Assembly (NCBI GenBank): GCA_012960535.1
Contig: DUBB01000043.1
Coordinates: forward strand, 1 to 45,362
Reading direction: 5' to 3'
Source: Gammaproteobacteria bacterium
Lineage (GTDB): Bacteria; Pseudomonadota; Gammaproteobacteria; Pseudomonadales; Azotimanducaceae
DNA: 45,362 nt
The position numbers and the translations under genes were made by a program. Positions 35,021 through 42,649 of the stretch are shown here, one piece after another. The notes under the pieces are model-generated. The model was not told the DNA's origin. It ran no database searches and saw nothing but the letters and a program-made list of their open reading frames with translations. Position 1 is the stretch's first letter. Every line of letters starts with the position of its first letter.

Positions 35021-35056
35021 TAAAGAAAACATTAAAGAAAACATTAAAGGAAACAC
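35021..35056. repeat. 12-bp tandem repeat carrying the ribosome site
   Basis: Two identical units TAAAGAAAACAT and a third TAAAGGAAACAC lie directly before the ATG at 35058. The third unit supplies the AAAGGA ribosome site, so copy-number change could move or duplicate it. Confidence 0.85.
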
Positions 35057-35057
35057 C

Positions 35058-35393
35058 ATGCTGACCTGGATTCTCCATCCCCTGTTACTGGCTACCGTGA
35101 TCTATTTTCTGGCCGAACAACATTCAAGGATTCATATTAAGAATTTCTGGACCGCAGTTCTCGTGGCAGTGGTATATAGCCTGATCAATCTTTCTTTTGG
35201 GCTGGTATTGAAACTGGTCAGTCTGCCGCTGATTCTGCTCTCCGTCGGACTGTTCTTATTAGTCATAAACATATTTCTGCTCTGGATAACTGACAAACTC
35301 ATTGACAATTTCGAAATTGAAGACAAGGGAACGCTGATACTCGCTGCAGTTGTGATTACCATCACTGACACTTTGCTAACCTGGCTTTTTTAA
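35058..35393 (+). CDS. Small membrane protein, phage-holin-like family (PF04020 type)
   Basis: 111 residues with four hydrophobic helices: LLLATVIYFLAEQ, AVLVAVVYSLINLSFGLVL, LILLSVGLFLLVINIFLLWI and LILAAVVITITDTLLTWL. The arrangement, with INLSFG and the short NFEIED loop before the last helix, resembles the Phage_holin_4_2 family, which in most bacteria is a chromosomal inner-membrane protein of unknown role rather than a phage protein. The start at 35058 has AAAGGA eight bases upstream, within the 12-bp repeat. A frame beginning at 34974 is possible but its extra residues come from the repeat. Its 3' end overlaps the convergent P450 gene by four bases. Confidence 0.75.
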   Translation: MLTWILHPLLLATVIYFLAEQHSRIHIKNFWTAVLVAVVYSLINLSFGLVLKLVSLPLILLSVGLFLLVINIFLLWITDKLIDNFEIEDKGTLILAAVVITITDTLLTWLF

Positions 35394-36679
35394 GGCTTAC
35401 CATTCAAGGTCAGTAGCGTCGGGCCTCGAAAAAAAGGATTAAGTCCCCAGTTAACCCCATCAGGGCTGTGACTTAACTGCGGGTAACGGTCAAGCATCCT
35501 GGCAAAAATGATTTTGGCCTCCAGCCTGGCCAAACCCATACCAAGGCAATGATGAATACCATGACCGAAAGAAATATGACGGACCGGTTTGCGCGAGATA
35601 TCAAAAAGTTCCGGATCAGCAACTCGTCCTGGATCGCGATTAGCGGCAGCGATGTAAACCAAGACAACCTGATTACGCTTGAACTTGCGTTCAAAGAAAA
35701 CCATATCCTCAGTTACGAATCGCAGCGTAACCTGTATGGGCGGCTCAAACCTTAACACCTCTTCGATAAAACTATCCATGAGGTCGGGCCTCTGACGCAA
35801 CAGCTGTAACTGATCGGGGTGACGTAGCAGCGCCAATAAACCATTAGCAAGCAATCGGGTCGTTGTTTCGTGCCCGGCTGTCAGCAGCAGTATACAATTA
35901 GAGAGAACTTCCTCTCTATTCAGGCCGAGATGTTGCTCCTCCGCCTGGAGCAGTAATTCGATTAAGTTTGTCTGGCCATGCTGAGCAGGTCGGTTCAGCA
36001 GGGGTTCCAAAAAAGACCGCATATCTTCCGCTGCCTGGGCGGCATCATGCATCAATTCAGGTTGATCGATCATCATGGCACCCATAATAGCTTCAGACCA
36101 TTGCTGGAATCGAACTCGATGTTGTTGTTCAACTCCCATCATCTTAGCAATGACCAGAGCAGGCAGCGGCTGTGCCAAGCTGGAAACAAAATCAAAGGAT
36201 TTCCCCGGCAGGGCTTCGGCCTGGTCGAGCAGGTTATCGGTCAGATCTGTTATGAATCCGGTCTGTGCCGTTATGAATTTCTTAACCAATCCCTGGGCAA
36301 CCAATTTCCTCGTCGCTGTATGCTGCGGCGGGTCCAGGTTCAGCAACCCGGGTTTGTCTACCATGGGTACAGGCAGGCCAGCGCAGGCGATTCTGGCTAG
36401 ATTATAAAAAAACCGGTTATTTCGAGCATCAGTACTGAACCGCTTATCCAGCAGCAGGGCCTGAACTTCGTCATAGCCAAGCACCAGCCAGCCCTGATTT
36501 GCATAGGATCGCTGGATATTACCGCGCGATCGCATCTGGATAAAACTGGGATACGGATCCTGCTGATATGCAGCACTGGAACGCAGCGGCGGATTACCTG
36601 CACGCCAGCGGTCGTAGCGGCGCAAGGCCCAAAGGCCTCCAGCAAATGCACGCATACCGGGTTTGAGCAGGCGGCTCAT
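35390..36679 (-). CDS. Cytochrome P450
   Basis: 429-residue bacterial class I P450. It shows the I-helix AGHETTT (oxygen activation), K-helix ExxR in EEVLRFEPP, and heme loop FGHGIHHCLG with the Cys ligand. The N terminus is hydrophilic to amphipathic, so it is soluble. Substrate is not readable; similar proteins oxidise terpenes, fatty acids or steroids. Its start follows the stop of the CYP153-like gene by 29 bases on the same strand, so the two are probably co-transcribed. No ferredoxin or reductase gene is near. Confidence 0.95.
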   Translation of the reverse strand: MSRLLKPGMRAFAGGLWALRRYDRWRAGNPPLRSSAAYQQDPYPSFIQMRSRGNIQRSYANQGWLVLGYDEVQALLLDKRFSTDARNNRFFYNLARIACAGLPVPMVDKPGLLNLDPPQHTATRKLVAQGLVKKFITAQTGFITDLTDNLLDQAEALPGKSFDFVSSLAQPLPALVIAKMMGVEQQHRVRFQQWSEAIMGAMMIDQPELMHDAAQAAEDMRSFLEPLLNRPAQHGQTNLIELLLQAEEQHLGLNREEVLSNCILLLTAGHETTTRLLANGLLALLRHPDQLQLLRQRPDLMDSFIEEVLRFEPPIQVTLRFVTEDMVFFERKFKRNQVVLVYIAAANRDPGRVADPELFDISRKPVRHISFGHGIHHCLGMGLARLEAKIIFARMLDRYPQLSHSPDGVNWGLNPFFRGPTLLTLNGKP

Positions 36680-36708
36680 CGAAACCCCAGGGCTTGCCTA
36701 GACCAATC

Positions 36709-37974
36709 CTAGTGCTTTTCGTGTAACACGACTGGTAATTCAGAATAGCCTTTTACAAAATTCGAGTTTACGTGAACAGGCTCGCCAACCACTTCGATGC
36801 GCTCGAATCGAGCCATGATTTCCTCCCAGAGAACGCGCAATTGCATTTCTGCGAGACGATTGCCCATACAGCGATGTATGCCAAAGCCAAAGGACAACTG
36901 CTGCCTGGCTCGAGGGCGATCAATCCAGAAACGATCAGCATCTTCAATTTCACTGCTATCCCGATTGCCTGAAACGTACCACATCAGTACCTTGTCGCCA
37001 GCTGAAATCTGTTTCCCGCCTAACACGGTATCTTCTGTTGCAGTTCTTCGCATATAGGCAAGCGGAGTCTGAAACCGAATGATCTCAGGGACCATATTCG
37101 GAATCAGGCCCGGGTTATCGCGGAGTTTCTGGTACTCATCGGGAAATTCATTTAGAAAGCGAACACCGCCAGTGATGGAGTTCCGGGTGGTATCATTGCC
37201 GCCAACAATTAACAGAATGAGGTTCCCCAGATACTCCATGGGCCCCATATTCTTGGTTGACTCTCCATGCGCCAGCATGGATACCAAATCACCCGCAGGT
37301 GGTTGATTTACGCGTTGATTCCATAGTTCGGTAAAGTAGGCTAAACACTCGCCGAGCTCTTCACGCCGCTGCTCTTCACTTTCAACGACTCCGGAATTTT
37401 CGTCTGCCGTAGCAACATCACTCCAACGAGTCAGTTTACGCCGGTCTTCAAACGGAAAGTCAAACAAGGTTGCTAGCATTTGTGTCGTTAATTCTATGGA
37501 GACCAGGTCAACCCAATTGAAGGTTTCACCCCTGGGTAGACTGTCCAGAATATTCTGAACTCGAGTTCTTATAATGCCTTCCATGGTTGCAAGATTTCTA
37601 GGGGCAACCACCCCATTGACTTCACGTCTTTGCTGATCATGCTGCGGTGGATCCATGGCAATAAACATGGGTAATGGAAAGTCTTCATCCTGGTCATCGG
37701 CGACGATTGAACCTGCACTGGAAAAAACCTGGGGATTGGTATCCACAGCCATAATGTCCCTATAGCGAGTCACATGCCAGATCCGTCCCAATTCCTCTCC
37801 GTTATTGCCAATTTCTGTCACCTTCTGGAAGTAAACAGGGTCTTCCCGGCGCAACCTTTCAAACAATTTCAAGTGGTAATCACCATGGAATAGGGTCGGT
37901 TGCATCAGGTCAATGTCATTAATTTCCATACCCATCGGGTCCGCGCGTAAATCTGATTGTAAAGCTTCGCTCAC
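36709..37974 (-). CDS. CYP153-family cytochrome P450 (terminal alkane/fatty acid hydroxylase type)
   Basis: 421 residues. The protein matches CYP153A closely in diagnostic blocks: FIAMDPPQHDQQRR, ELTTQMLATLFDFPFEDRRKL, LGNLILLIVGGNDTTRNS (I helix), IIRFQTPLAYMRR (K helix), VMWYVSGNRD-like VLMWYVSGNRD and FGFGIHRCMGNRLAEMQLR (heme Cys). CYP153 enzymes hydroxylate the terminal carbon of medium-chain alkanes and fatty acids. It lacks the longer N-terminal leader of many CYP153A proteins. The GTG at 37974 is eight bases after GGAG; the GTG at 37980 is too close to it. It is first of the P450 pair and transcribed divergently from a crotonase gene; its redox partners must be elsewhere. Confidence 0.95.
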   Translation of the reverse strand: MSEALQSDLRADPMGMEINDIDLMQPTLFHGDYHLKLFERLRREDPVYFQKVTEIGNNGEELGRIWHVTRYRDIMAVDTNPQVFSSAGSIVADDQDEDFPLPMFIAMDPPQHDQQRREVNGVVAPRNLATMEGIIRTRVQNILDSLPRGETFNWVDLVSIELTTQMLATLFDFPFEDRRKLTRWSDVATADENSGVVESEEQRREELGECLAYFTELWNQRVNQPPAGDLVSMLAHGESTKNMGPMEYLGNLILLIVGGNDTTRNSITGGVRFLNEFPDEYQKLRDNPGLIPNMVPEIIRFQTPLAYMRRTATEDTVLGGKQISAGDKVLMWYVSGNRDSSEIEDADRFWIDRPRARQQLSFGFGIHRCMGNRLAEMQLRVLWEEIMARFERIEVVGEPVHVNSNFVKGYSELPVVLHEKH

Positions 37975-38192
37975 TGGCACTTCTCCACTTATCCTGCAAA
38001 AAGAAACTCAGTTTACTGCAAGTCGTGGGCGTAGGCGAATCCATTAACACCTTGCGCGACCCATATTGAACTAGAGCGCTGAATCAACCACTTTGTCAAA
38101 CGCGCGGGATCACCGGTATAGCCAATAGCTACCCGTCGACAAATACGCTACTCTTCTTTTTCGCTTTCAGGACCAAAAGGCAAAATACCATC

Positions 38193-38984
38193 ATGACCTA
38201 CCGCACATTAGATTTCGCCATTGAGGACAATATCGCCACCATAACCTTGAACCGTCCCGGGGCAGCCAATGCCATGAACCCACTGATGGGCAAGGAACTC
38301 AGTTTAAGTGCGATAGCCTGCCAGGAAAATACTGCTGTTCGTGCTGTCATTATCAAGGCCAACGGGAAAATGTTCTGTGCTGGTGGTGATCTGTCCGAAT
38401 TTGCAGCAGCTGGAGAGGCTATTGGTGCTTTAATGCGAGAAATGGCAGGAGACCTGCATCTGGCTATCAGCCGCCTGACCCGTCTTAATGCGCCGGTCAT
38501 TGCTGCGGTACAAGGCACAGCAGCGGGTGCTGGGTTCAGTCTTGCTGTCGCAGCAGATATTACCATCGCAGCCGATCATGCTAAATTCACCATGGCATAC
38601 ACTAACGCAGGACTTTCTCCTGATGGCAGTTCAACCTATTTTCTGCCGAGGCGAATTGGCGATAGAAAAGCCCGTGAGCTCATGCTGACTAACCGGGTAC
38701 TGAGTGCCGAAGAAGCAGTTAGCTGGGGCATCATCAATCAAGCGGTGCCGGCTGACCAATTAGATTCCACCGTAGATGCCCTGGCTAAGCAGCTGGCAAA
38801 TGGCCCTACGCTGGCATTTGGCTCAGTCAAAACCCTGCTGAACCAGAGTTTTGACAATGGCCTTGAAACCCAAATGGAACTAGAGACTCGCGAAATTGCC
38901 CGATTATCCACTACTGCAGACGGCCAGGAGGGCATCCAGGCCTTCCTGGCAAAAAGAAAGCCTGAATTTACGGGTAAAAACTAG
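38193..38984 (+). CDS. Enoyl-CoA hydratase/isomerase (PaaG-like)
   Basis: 263-residue crotonase. Blocks: ANGKMFCAGGDLSEF and VQGTAAGAGFSLAVAADI (oxyanion hole), and AGLSPDGSSTYFLPRRIG, where Asp replaces the second Glu as in PaaG and other enoyl-CoA isomerases. The C terminus AFLAKRKPEFTGKN is typical. The start has AAAGG upstream. A stem GCCGC-GATTGATT-GCGGC at 38984-39001 separates it from the convergent dioxygenase gene but has no T-run. Confidence 0.9.
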   Translation: MTYRTLDFAIEDNIATITLNRPGAANAMNPLMGKELSLSAIACQENTAVRAVIIKANGKMFCAGGDLSEFAAAGEAIGALMREMAGDLHLAISRLTRLNAPVIAAVQGTAAGAGFSLAVAADITIAADHAKFTMAYTNAGLSPDGSSTYFLPRRIGDRKARELMLTNRVLSAEEAVSWGIINQAVPADQLDSTVDALAKQLANGPTLAFGSVKTLLNQSFDNGLETQMELETREIARLSTTADGQEGIQAFLAKRKPEFTGKN

Positions 38985-39021
38985 CCGCGATTGATTGCGG
39001 CAAAGCGGTGACCGAAGTAAA

Positions 39022-39915
39022 TCAATCACTATTCTCCTTGCTTGCATATGCCTGCTTCAACATGCTAATCGGTGGTTCTCCATCAACCACTCCCAGGGTG
39101 GAGCCATAGACCCAGTATCCGAGCAGGCGCTGCATAATAGTGCCTGATTTCAATACTCGTTCCGGCGTCAGCGACAAGTACACATTGTCTTGCTGGCGCA
39201 GCCACTGCCTGGCATAAATATTGTTGATGCATCGGCGTCTGGCACCTTCTGCTACCGAACCACCCGCACCGTGCCAGAGCGCGCCGTCATAGATTAAAAC
39301 GGATCCCGCTGACATCTGCGCTATCATCGGCTTTTCACTCGGACGAGTTTCTGTTGGGTTCAGGTGTGAGCCCGGTATATATCGGGTCGCGCCATTGTCT
39401 TCATGAAAATCATCAAATGCCCAGATGGCATTCACCTCCAATGGCGGTCTTGGCCAAGGTAACCGGTAATGCCCTGTATCTCGGTGCAAGGGCTGTGCCT
39501 TCTGGCCTTGATATAAGGTCATCCCCATGGATGCCGACAACTGAGGCGTTTCATCGAAATAGCCTTCGATAATTGCCAATACCGTCCGGTTCATTATCAA
39601 TTCGTCGAAAACCTCGGTCTTACAGACAACGCCATAGGCTCTGTGTGTTTGATACCCCTCAAATTCAACCCGCCCCTTCGGAGTCTGATCATTTATCCTA
39701 TTCAGGGCATCTCGCATAGATTCCAATACCGCGCCATCAATCTGATTGGGTAAGATCACAAAGCCCTGCTCGGATAGTTGCTCTATTTCATTTTCTAGGG
39801 CTTGTCGCTCTGCAGCTGAGGTAATAAATTTCTGTGCTAATCTGACCGCTTCAGCACTGAAAGGGTCCGTATACCGAATATCTCTGGTACCACTATCTGA
39901 CTTCGAATCACGCAT
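39022..39915 (-). CDS. Phytanoyl-CoA dioxygenase (PhyH) family protein
   Basis: 297-residue Fe(II)/2-oxoglutarate oxygenase of the PhyH fold. Metal ligands are expected at His-x-Asp in QPLHRDTGHY and a distal His in GALWHGAGGS; the Arg that binds 2-oxoglutarate follows in EGARRRCINN. TRYIPGSHL is the usual strand of this family. The start at 39915 has GGAGCGG nine bases upstream. PhyH proteins hydroxylate phytanoyl-CoA or a range of other substrates (ectoine, antibiotics, quorum signals); the target is unknown, but the P450/crotonase setting fits branched-chain lipid or terpenoid breakdown. Confidence 0.9.
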   Translation of the reverse strand: MRDSKSDSGTRDIRYTDPFSAEAVRLAQKFITSAAERQALENEIEQLSEQGFVILPNQIDGAVLESMRDALNRINDQTPKGRVEFEGYQTHRAYGVVCKTEVFDELIMNRTVLAIIEGYFDETPQLSASMGMTLYQGQKAQPLHRDTGHYRLPWPRPPLEVNAIWAFDDFHEDNGATRYIPGSHLNPTETRPSEKPMIAQMSAGSVLIYDGALWHGAGGSVAEGARRRCINNIYARQWLRQQDNVYLSLTPERVLKSGTIMQRLLGYWVYGSTLGVVDGEPPISMLKQAYASKENSD

Positions 39916-40061
39916 GCATTACCGCTCCAGAATAGCCAAATCTGAGAAGGCTGAACTCATCACAGGCCTTTCAAAGGCGCTGTAGTAGACCTGCTATACA
40001 CACTCGATTATAAAAGCCTGTAACAGCGCCTGTCAGCGCCAATATTTTGAACCAGATCACG

Positions 40062-40103
40062 CCATGGCTTTCATACCATGGCTTTCATACCATGGCTTTC
40101 GTA
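40062..40103. repeat. 14-bp tandem repeat overlapping the end of the LEH-like gene
   Basis: Three units of CCATGGCTTTCATA (last copy CCATGGCTTTCGTA). The stop codon of the SnoaL/LEH-like gene lies in the middle unit, so the coding end (TKAMV) is made of repeat sequence and extra copies lie just downstream. Confidence 0.9.
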
Positions 40104-40453
40104 AAAGTTCCCAGATCAAAATAATCCCTCCATACTTTAATCTTGCCCCCTTCCATCTCAAAAACGCCAAAACAGGGTAAATCGACATTGCCTCGCTGCG
40201 TTTTCGTTCGATCCAGCCTTTCACAGAAAACCGTCTCGCCCTGTTCGGTAATGTTGATTATATCCCAATCTGTCTCGGTCCAGTTGGAGAGAAACTGTTC
40301 GATAAATTTTTCAACATTTTCCTTACCGGTAACCGGCTGACTTGGCATGTTGTGATAACTGCCATCATCGCAAAAATACCCAGCAAGTCGAGCCGCATCC
40401 AAACTGCTCCATGCAGCGACAAATTCTTCCACAATCCGAATATTATCTGACAT
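40085..40453 (-). CDS. SnoaL-like / limonene-1,2-epoxide hydrolase-type protein
   Basis: 122 residues of the NTF2-like fold. The sequence has the limonene epoxide hydrolase pattern: FVAAWSSLDAARLAGYFCDDGSYHNMP at the start of the fold (in part FCDDGSYHNMP), then CERLDR and WRDYFD, which supply the Arg and Asp residues (D-R-D) that activate water. LEH itself has about 149 residues; this version is somewhat shorter. It hydrolyses epoxides or acts as a related isomerase. The start at 40453 has GGGGAAG nine bases upstream. Epoxide chemistry fits the neighbouring P450 genes. Confidence 0.82.
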   Translation of the reverse strand: MSDNIRIVEEFVAAWSSLDAARLAGYFCDDGSYHNMPSQPVTGKENVEKFIEQFLSNWTETDWDIINITEQGETVFCERLDRTKTQRGNVDLPCFGVFEMEGGKIKVWRDYFDLGTFTKAMV

Positions 40454-40561
40454 GATTGACTTCCCCACAGAATTTCCACTACTAAAACACTGCCGAACCC
40501 CGGACGCAACAGCTAAAGCCAATCAAAAACTGCTGCCAACCTGAGCTGCGACTTGGGGCGC

Positions 40562-41377
40562 CTACCGATCTGCGTGAAAAATCGGTGGCCGTTTCTCCAT
40601 GAAAGCTGTTATTGCCTCTTGTGCTTCATTGGAATTACCACTTTCTACTAAATGGCGGGCTTCCAGCACCAGGCTTTCCCTAAGGCCCTGGTCAAGGCCC
40701 TGGTTGAGATTAACCTTCATCCGGCTTAACGCGCCACTGGGTCCGTTAGCAATTTCACTGGCATAAGCTTGTGCGTCTTCACGAAAGGTTTCATCATCAA
40801 AGACCCTGTTGACAAGGCCCAACTGAACCGCCTGCTCGGAACTTACTCTCTGGCCGGTGTAATACAGCTCCTTAGCTCTGGCCAATCCGATAAGCCTCGG
40901 TAAAAGCCAACTTCCTCCATAATCACCGGAGAGACCAATATTACGAAATGCAGTGGTGACAAAAGCACGTTTTGCCGCAACCCTCAAATCGCAGGCAAGG
41001 GCTATCGACAACCCGGCACCAGCAGCGGCTCCGGGCAGAGCCGCAACCGTGATTTTGTCTAACTCATAAAGACGCAGGGTCAGTGTTTCCTGTTTTAACG
41101 TCAATTCGGCAATGCGTTCCTGAGTGGACCTGGGCTGACCAGAGCTTGCCCCCATACCACTGACGTCACCACCTGAACAAAAGGCATCGCCGCTGCCGGT
41201 GATCATAACGCAACCTACCCGGTCATCTTGTTCAACCAGCAAAAGCGCGTTCCGTAAAGCTGGCGTGAGAATATCACCCAGCGCATTTTTCTTATGAGGC
41301 TTATTTAAAGTAATGACCGCTACTCGGTCATCGATGTGACAAAGCAACTCATCTGTACCTGTATCGATAGTTATCAT
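40562..41377 (-). CDS. Enoyl-CoA hydratase/isomerase family protein
   Basis: 271-residue crotonase: GSGDAFCSGGDVSGM and LPGAAAGAGLSIALACDL oxyanion blocks, then NIGLSGDYGGSWLLPRLIG with Asp in the second-acid position, and QEAITAFMEKRPP at the C terminus. The start at 41377 has AGAGGAG eight bases upstream; the frame stays open for 70 more codons that lack any similarity. It lies upstream of the LEH-like gene on the same strand with about 108 bases between. Confidence 0.9.
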   Translation of the reverse strand: MITIDTGTDELLCHIDDRVAVITLNKPHKKNALGDILTPALRNALLLVEQDDRVGCVMITGSGDAFCSGGDVSGMGASSGQPRSTQERIAELTLKQETLTLRLYELDKITVAALPGAAAGAGLSIALACDLRVAAKRAFVTTAFRNIGLSGDYGGSWLLPRLIGLARAKELYYTGQRVSSEQAVQLGLVNRVFDDETFREDAQAYASEIANGPSGALSRMKVNLNQGLDQGLRESLVLEARHLVESGNSNEAQEAITAFMEKRPPIFHADR

Positions 41378-41799
41378 GCTAGTACTCCTCTGTGTGCCAG
41401 TCTCAGGGGTATCAACCGGCCAGTTCCGCTGCAACCACTGCTGATAAACTAAACATTTCTGCTGAATAAATAAACCGCTCACCAGCAAATTAAGATGCAG
41501 ACCCGCCTGATAGGAGACTATAGGTAATGACATGTTCCCTGGTAAAAAAATTGTCATGGTATAAAGAGCGTTCGCTGACCGCATCAAGACAACCCATCAG
41601 CAGTGTCAAAACATTTACAGCCGGGATCAACAAGACCGCTTCTGCTACCAGCATTATCGGCAGGCCGCTGATCTATGATTTGCCAATAATCCGTGTCATG
41701 GTTAAAGCGGTGAGTAAAAACCTCAAAATCGGGTCAGAATGGCCAATTAAGCAATGCCAGCAGACCCGATAAATCACCCAATTTTCAGGAGTAACTGAC
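41378..41799. other. Divergent intergenic region, no gene seen
   Basis: 420 bases between a crotonase gene (minus) and the HCCA isomerase gene (plus). An 81-codon plus-strand frame at 41527-41772 lacks a ribosome site and any recognisable motif. The isomerase start has CAGGAG upstream. I see no palindrome or promoter that is convincing. Confidence 0.45.
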
Positions 41800-42402
41800 A
41801 TGCAGATAGAGTTCCACTTCGACTTTGGCAGCCCAAATGCCTATTTAAGTCATCTCGTCATACCGCAACTAGAACAGCGAACGGGTGTATCAATAAAGTA
41901 TCTACCCATTCTGCTGGGGGGCGTTTTTAAGGCAACCAATAATGTTTCCCCTGCCGTTTCAATGCAGGGAATTAAAAACAAAGGGGAGTATGCCCAGATA
42001 GAAACCCAGCGCTTTGTTAGCAGACACAACATCACTGCCTACAATCGAAATCCTTTCTTCCCCGTCAATACCCTGCAGACCATGCGTGGCGCAGTCTACG
42101 CTGATCAAAATGGATTTCTGGAGACTTACGTCAATGCGGTCTATCACCACATGTGGAGCGATCCCAAGAAAATGGATGACCCAGAGGTGATGGCGCTTGC
42201 CCTGACCTCTTCAGGACTTCCCACAGAGGATATTCTGGCAGGCATTCAAGACCCTGATATAAAAAAAGGACTCATCACCAATACTGAACGCTCTGTTGCC
42301 ATGGGGACATTTGGTTCGCCTACTTTTTTCGTGGATAGCGAGATCTTCTTCGGCAAGGATAAACTCGATGAGTTCGAATCCCTCATCAAATCAAGACTCT
42401 AA
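41800..42402 (+). CDS. 2-hydroxychromene-2-carboxylate isomerase (DsbA-fold, NahD-like)
   Basis: 200-residue glutathione-dependent isomerase-type protein of kappa-class GST/DsbA fold. It opens with FHFDFGSPNAYLSH, Ser11 being the position of the catalytic Ser in NahD, then LPILLGGVFKATNN, a helical insert, and AMGTFGSPTFFVDSEIFFGKDKL with the cis-Pro loop. It matches the standard length (about 200) and is complete, unlike the two diverged copies at 16350-17659. In naphthalene-like pathways it isomerises the chromene product of ring cleavage; here no dioxygenase is close, so it may serve another glutathione-dependent isomerisation. Confidence 0.9.
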   Translation: MQIEFHFDFGSPNAYLSHLVIPQLEQRTGVSIKYLPILLGGVFKATNNVSPAVSMQGIKNKGEYAQIETQRFVSRHNITAYNRNPFFPVNTLQTMRGAVYADQNGFLETYVNAVYHHMWSDPKKMDDPEVMALALTSSGLPTEDILAGIQDPDIKKGLITNTERSVAMGTFGSPTFFVDSEIFFGKDKLDEFESLIKSRL

Positions 42403-42417
42403 ACAGACCAGACAGAT

Positions 42418-42465
42418 AGCGTTTATAAAAAGTAGCGTTTATAAAAGACAGCGTTTATAAATTTG
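42418..42465. repeat. 16-bp tandem repeat, three copies, after the isomerase gene
   Basis: Three units with AGCGTTTATAAA as common 12-bp core and variable four-base tails (AAGT, AGAC, TTTG). It begins 16 bases after the stop codon. Confidence 0.88.
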
Positions 42466-42649
42466 CTCGAACATGCGCCCTACCAGTTTAACCTGCGAAT
42501 TGCAGCCTCCCGCTGATCATGTACCTTCAGTAGGCTGGCTATCCACCTCTGTAGGTAAAACCAAATCAAGCTTTTATTGAGGTAGATTTAGCATCTGATT
42601 CAGGATACATTCAAAGCAACCTAAACTGATCAGACAGAGGTAGCTACCG

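Larger units (their letters stand above)
34678..35057. other. Divergent intergenic region with palindrome and 12-bp repeat
   Basis: 380 bases upstream of both the GST and the small membrane protein genes. It is AT-rich near 34920-34970 and holds a 15-bp palindrome and a three-copy 12-bp repeat, listed separately. No gene is seen. Confidence 0.5.

Noticed and set aside
35058..35393. Prophage remnant because of the holin-like protein
   Set aside because: No other phage genes, no att sites; the family is common on chromosomes as an inner-membrane protein.
38984..39001. Hairpin GCCGC-GATTGATT-GCGGC as bidirectional terminator
   Set aside because: Five-base stem, long loop and no T-run on either side.
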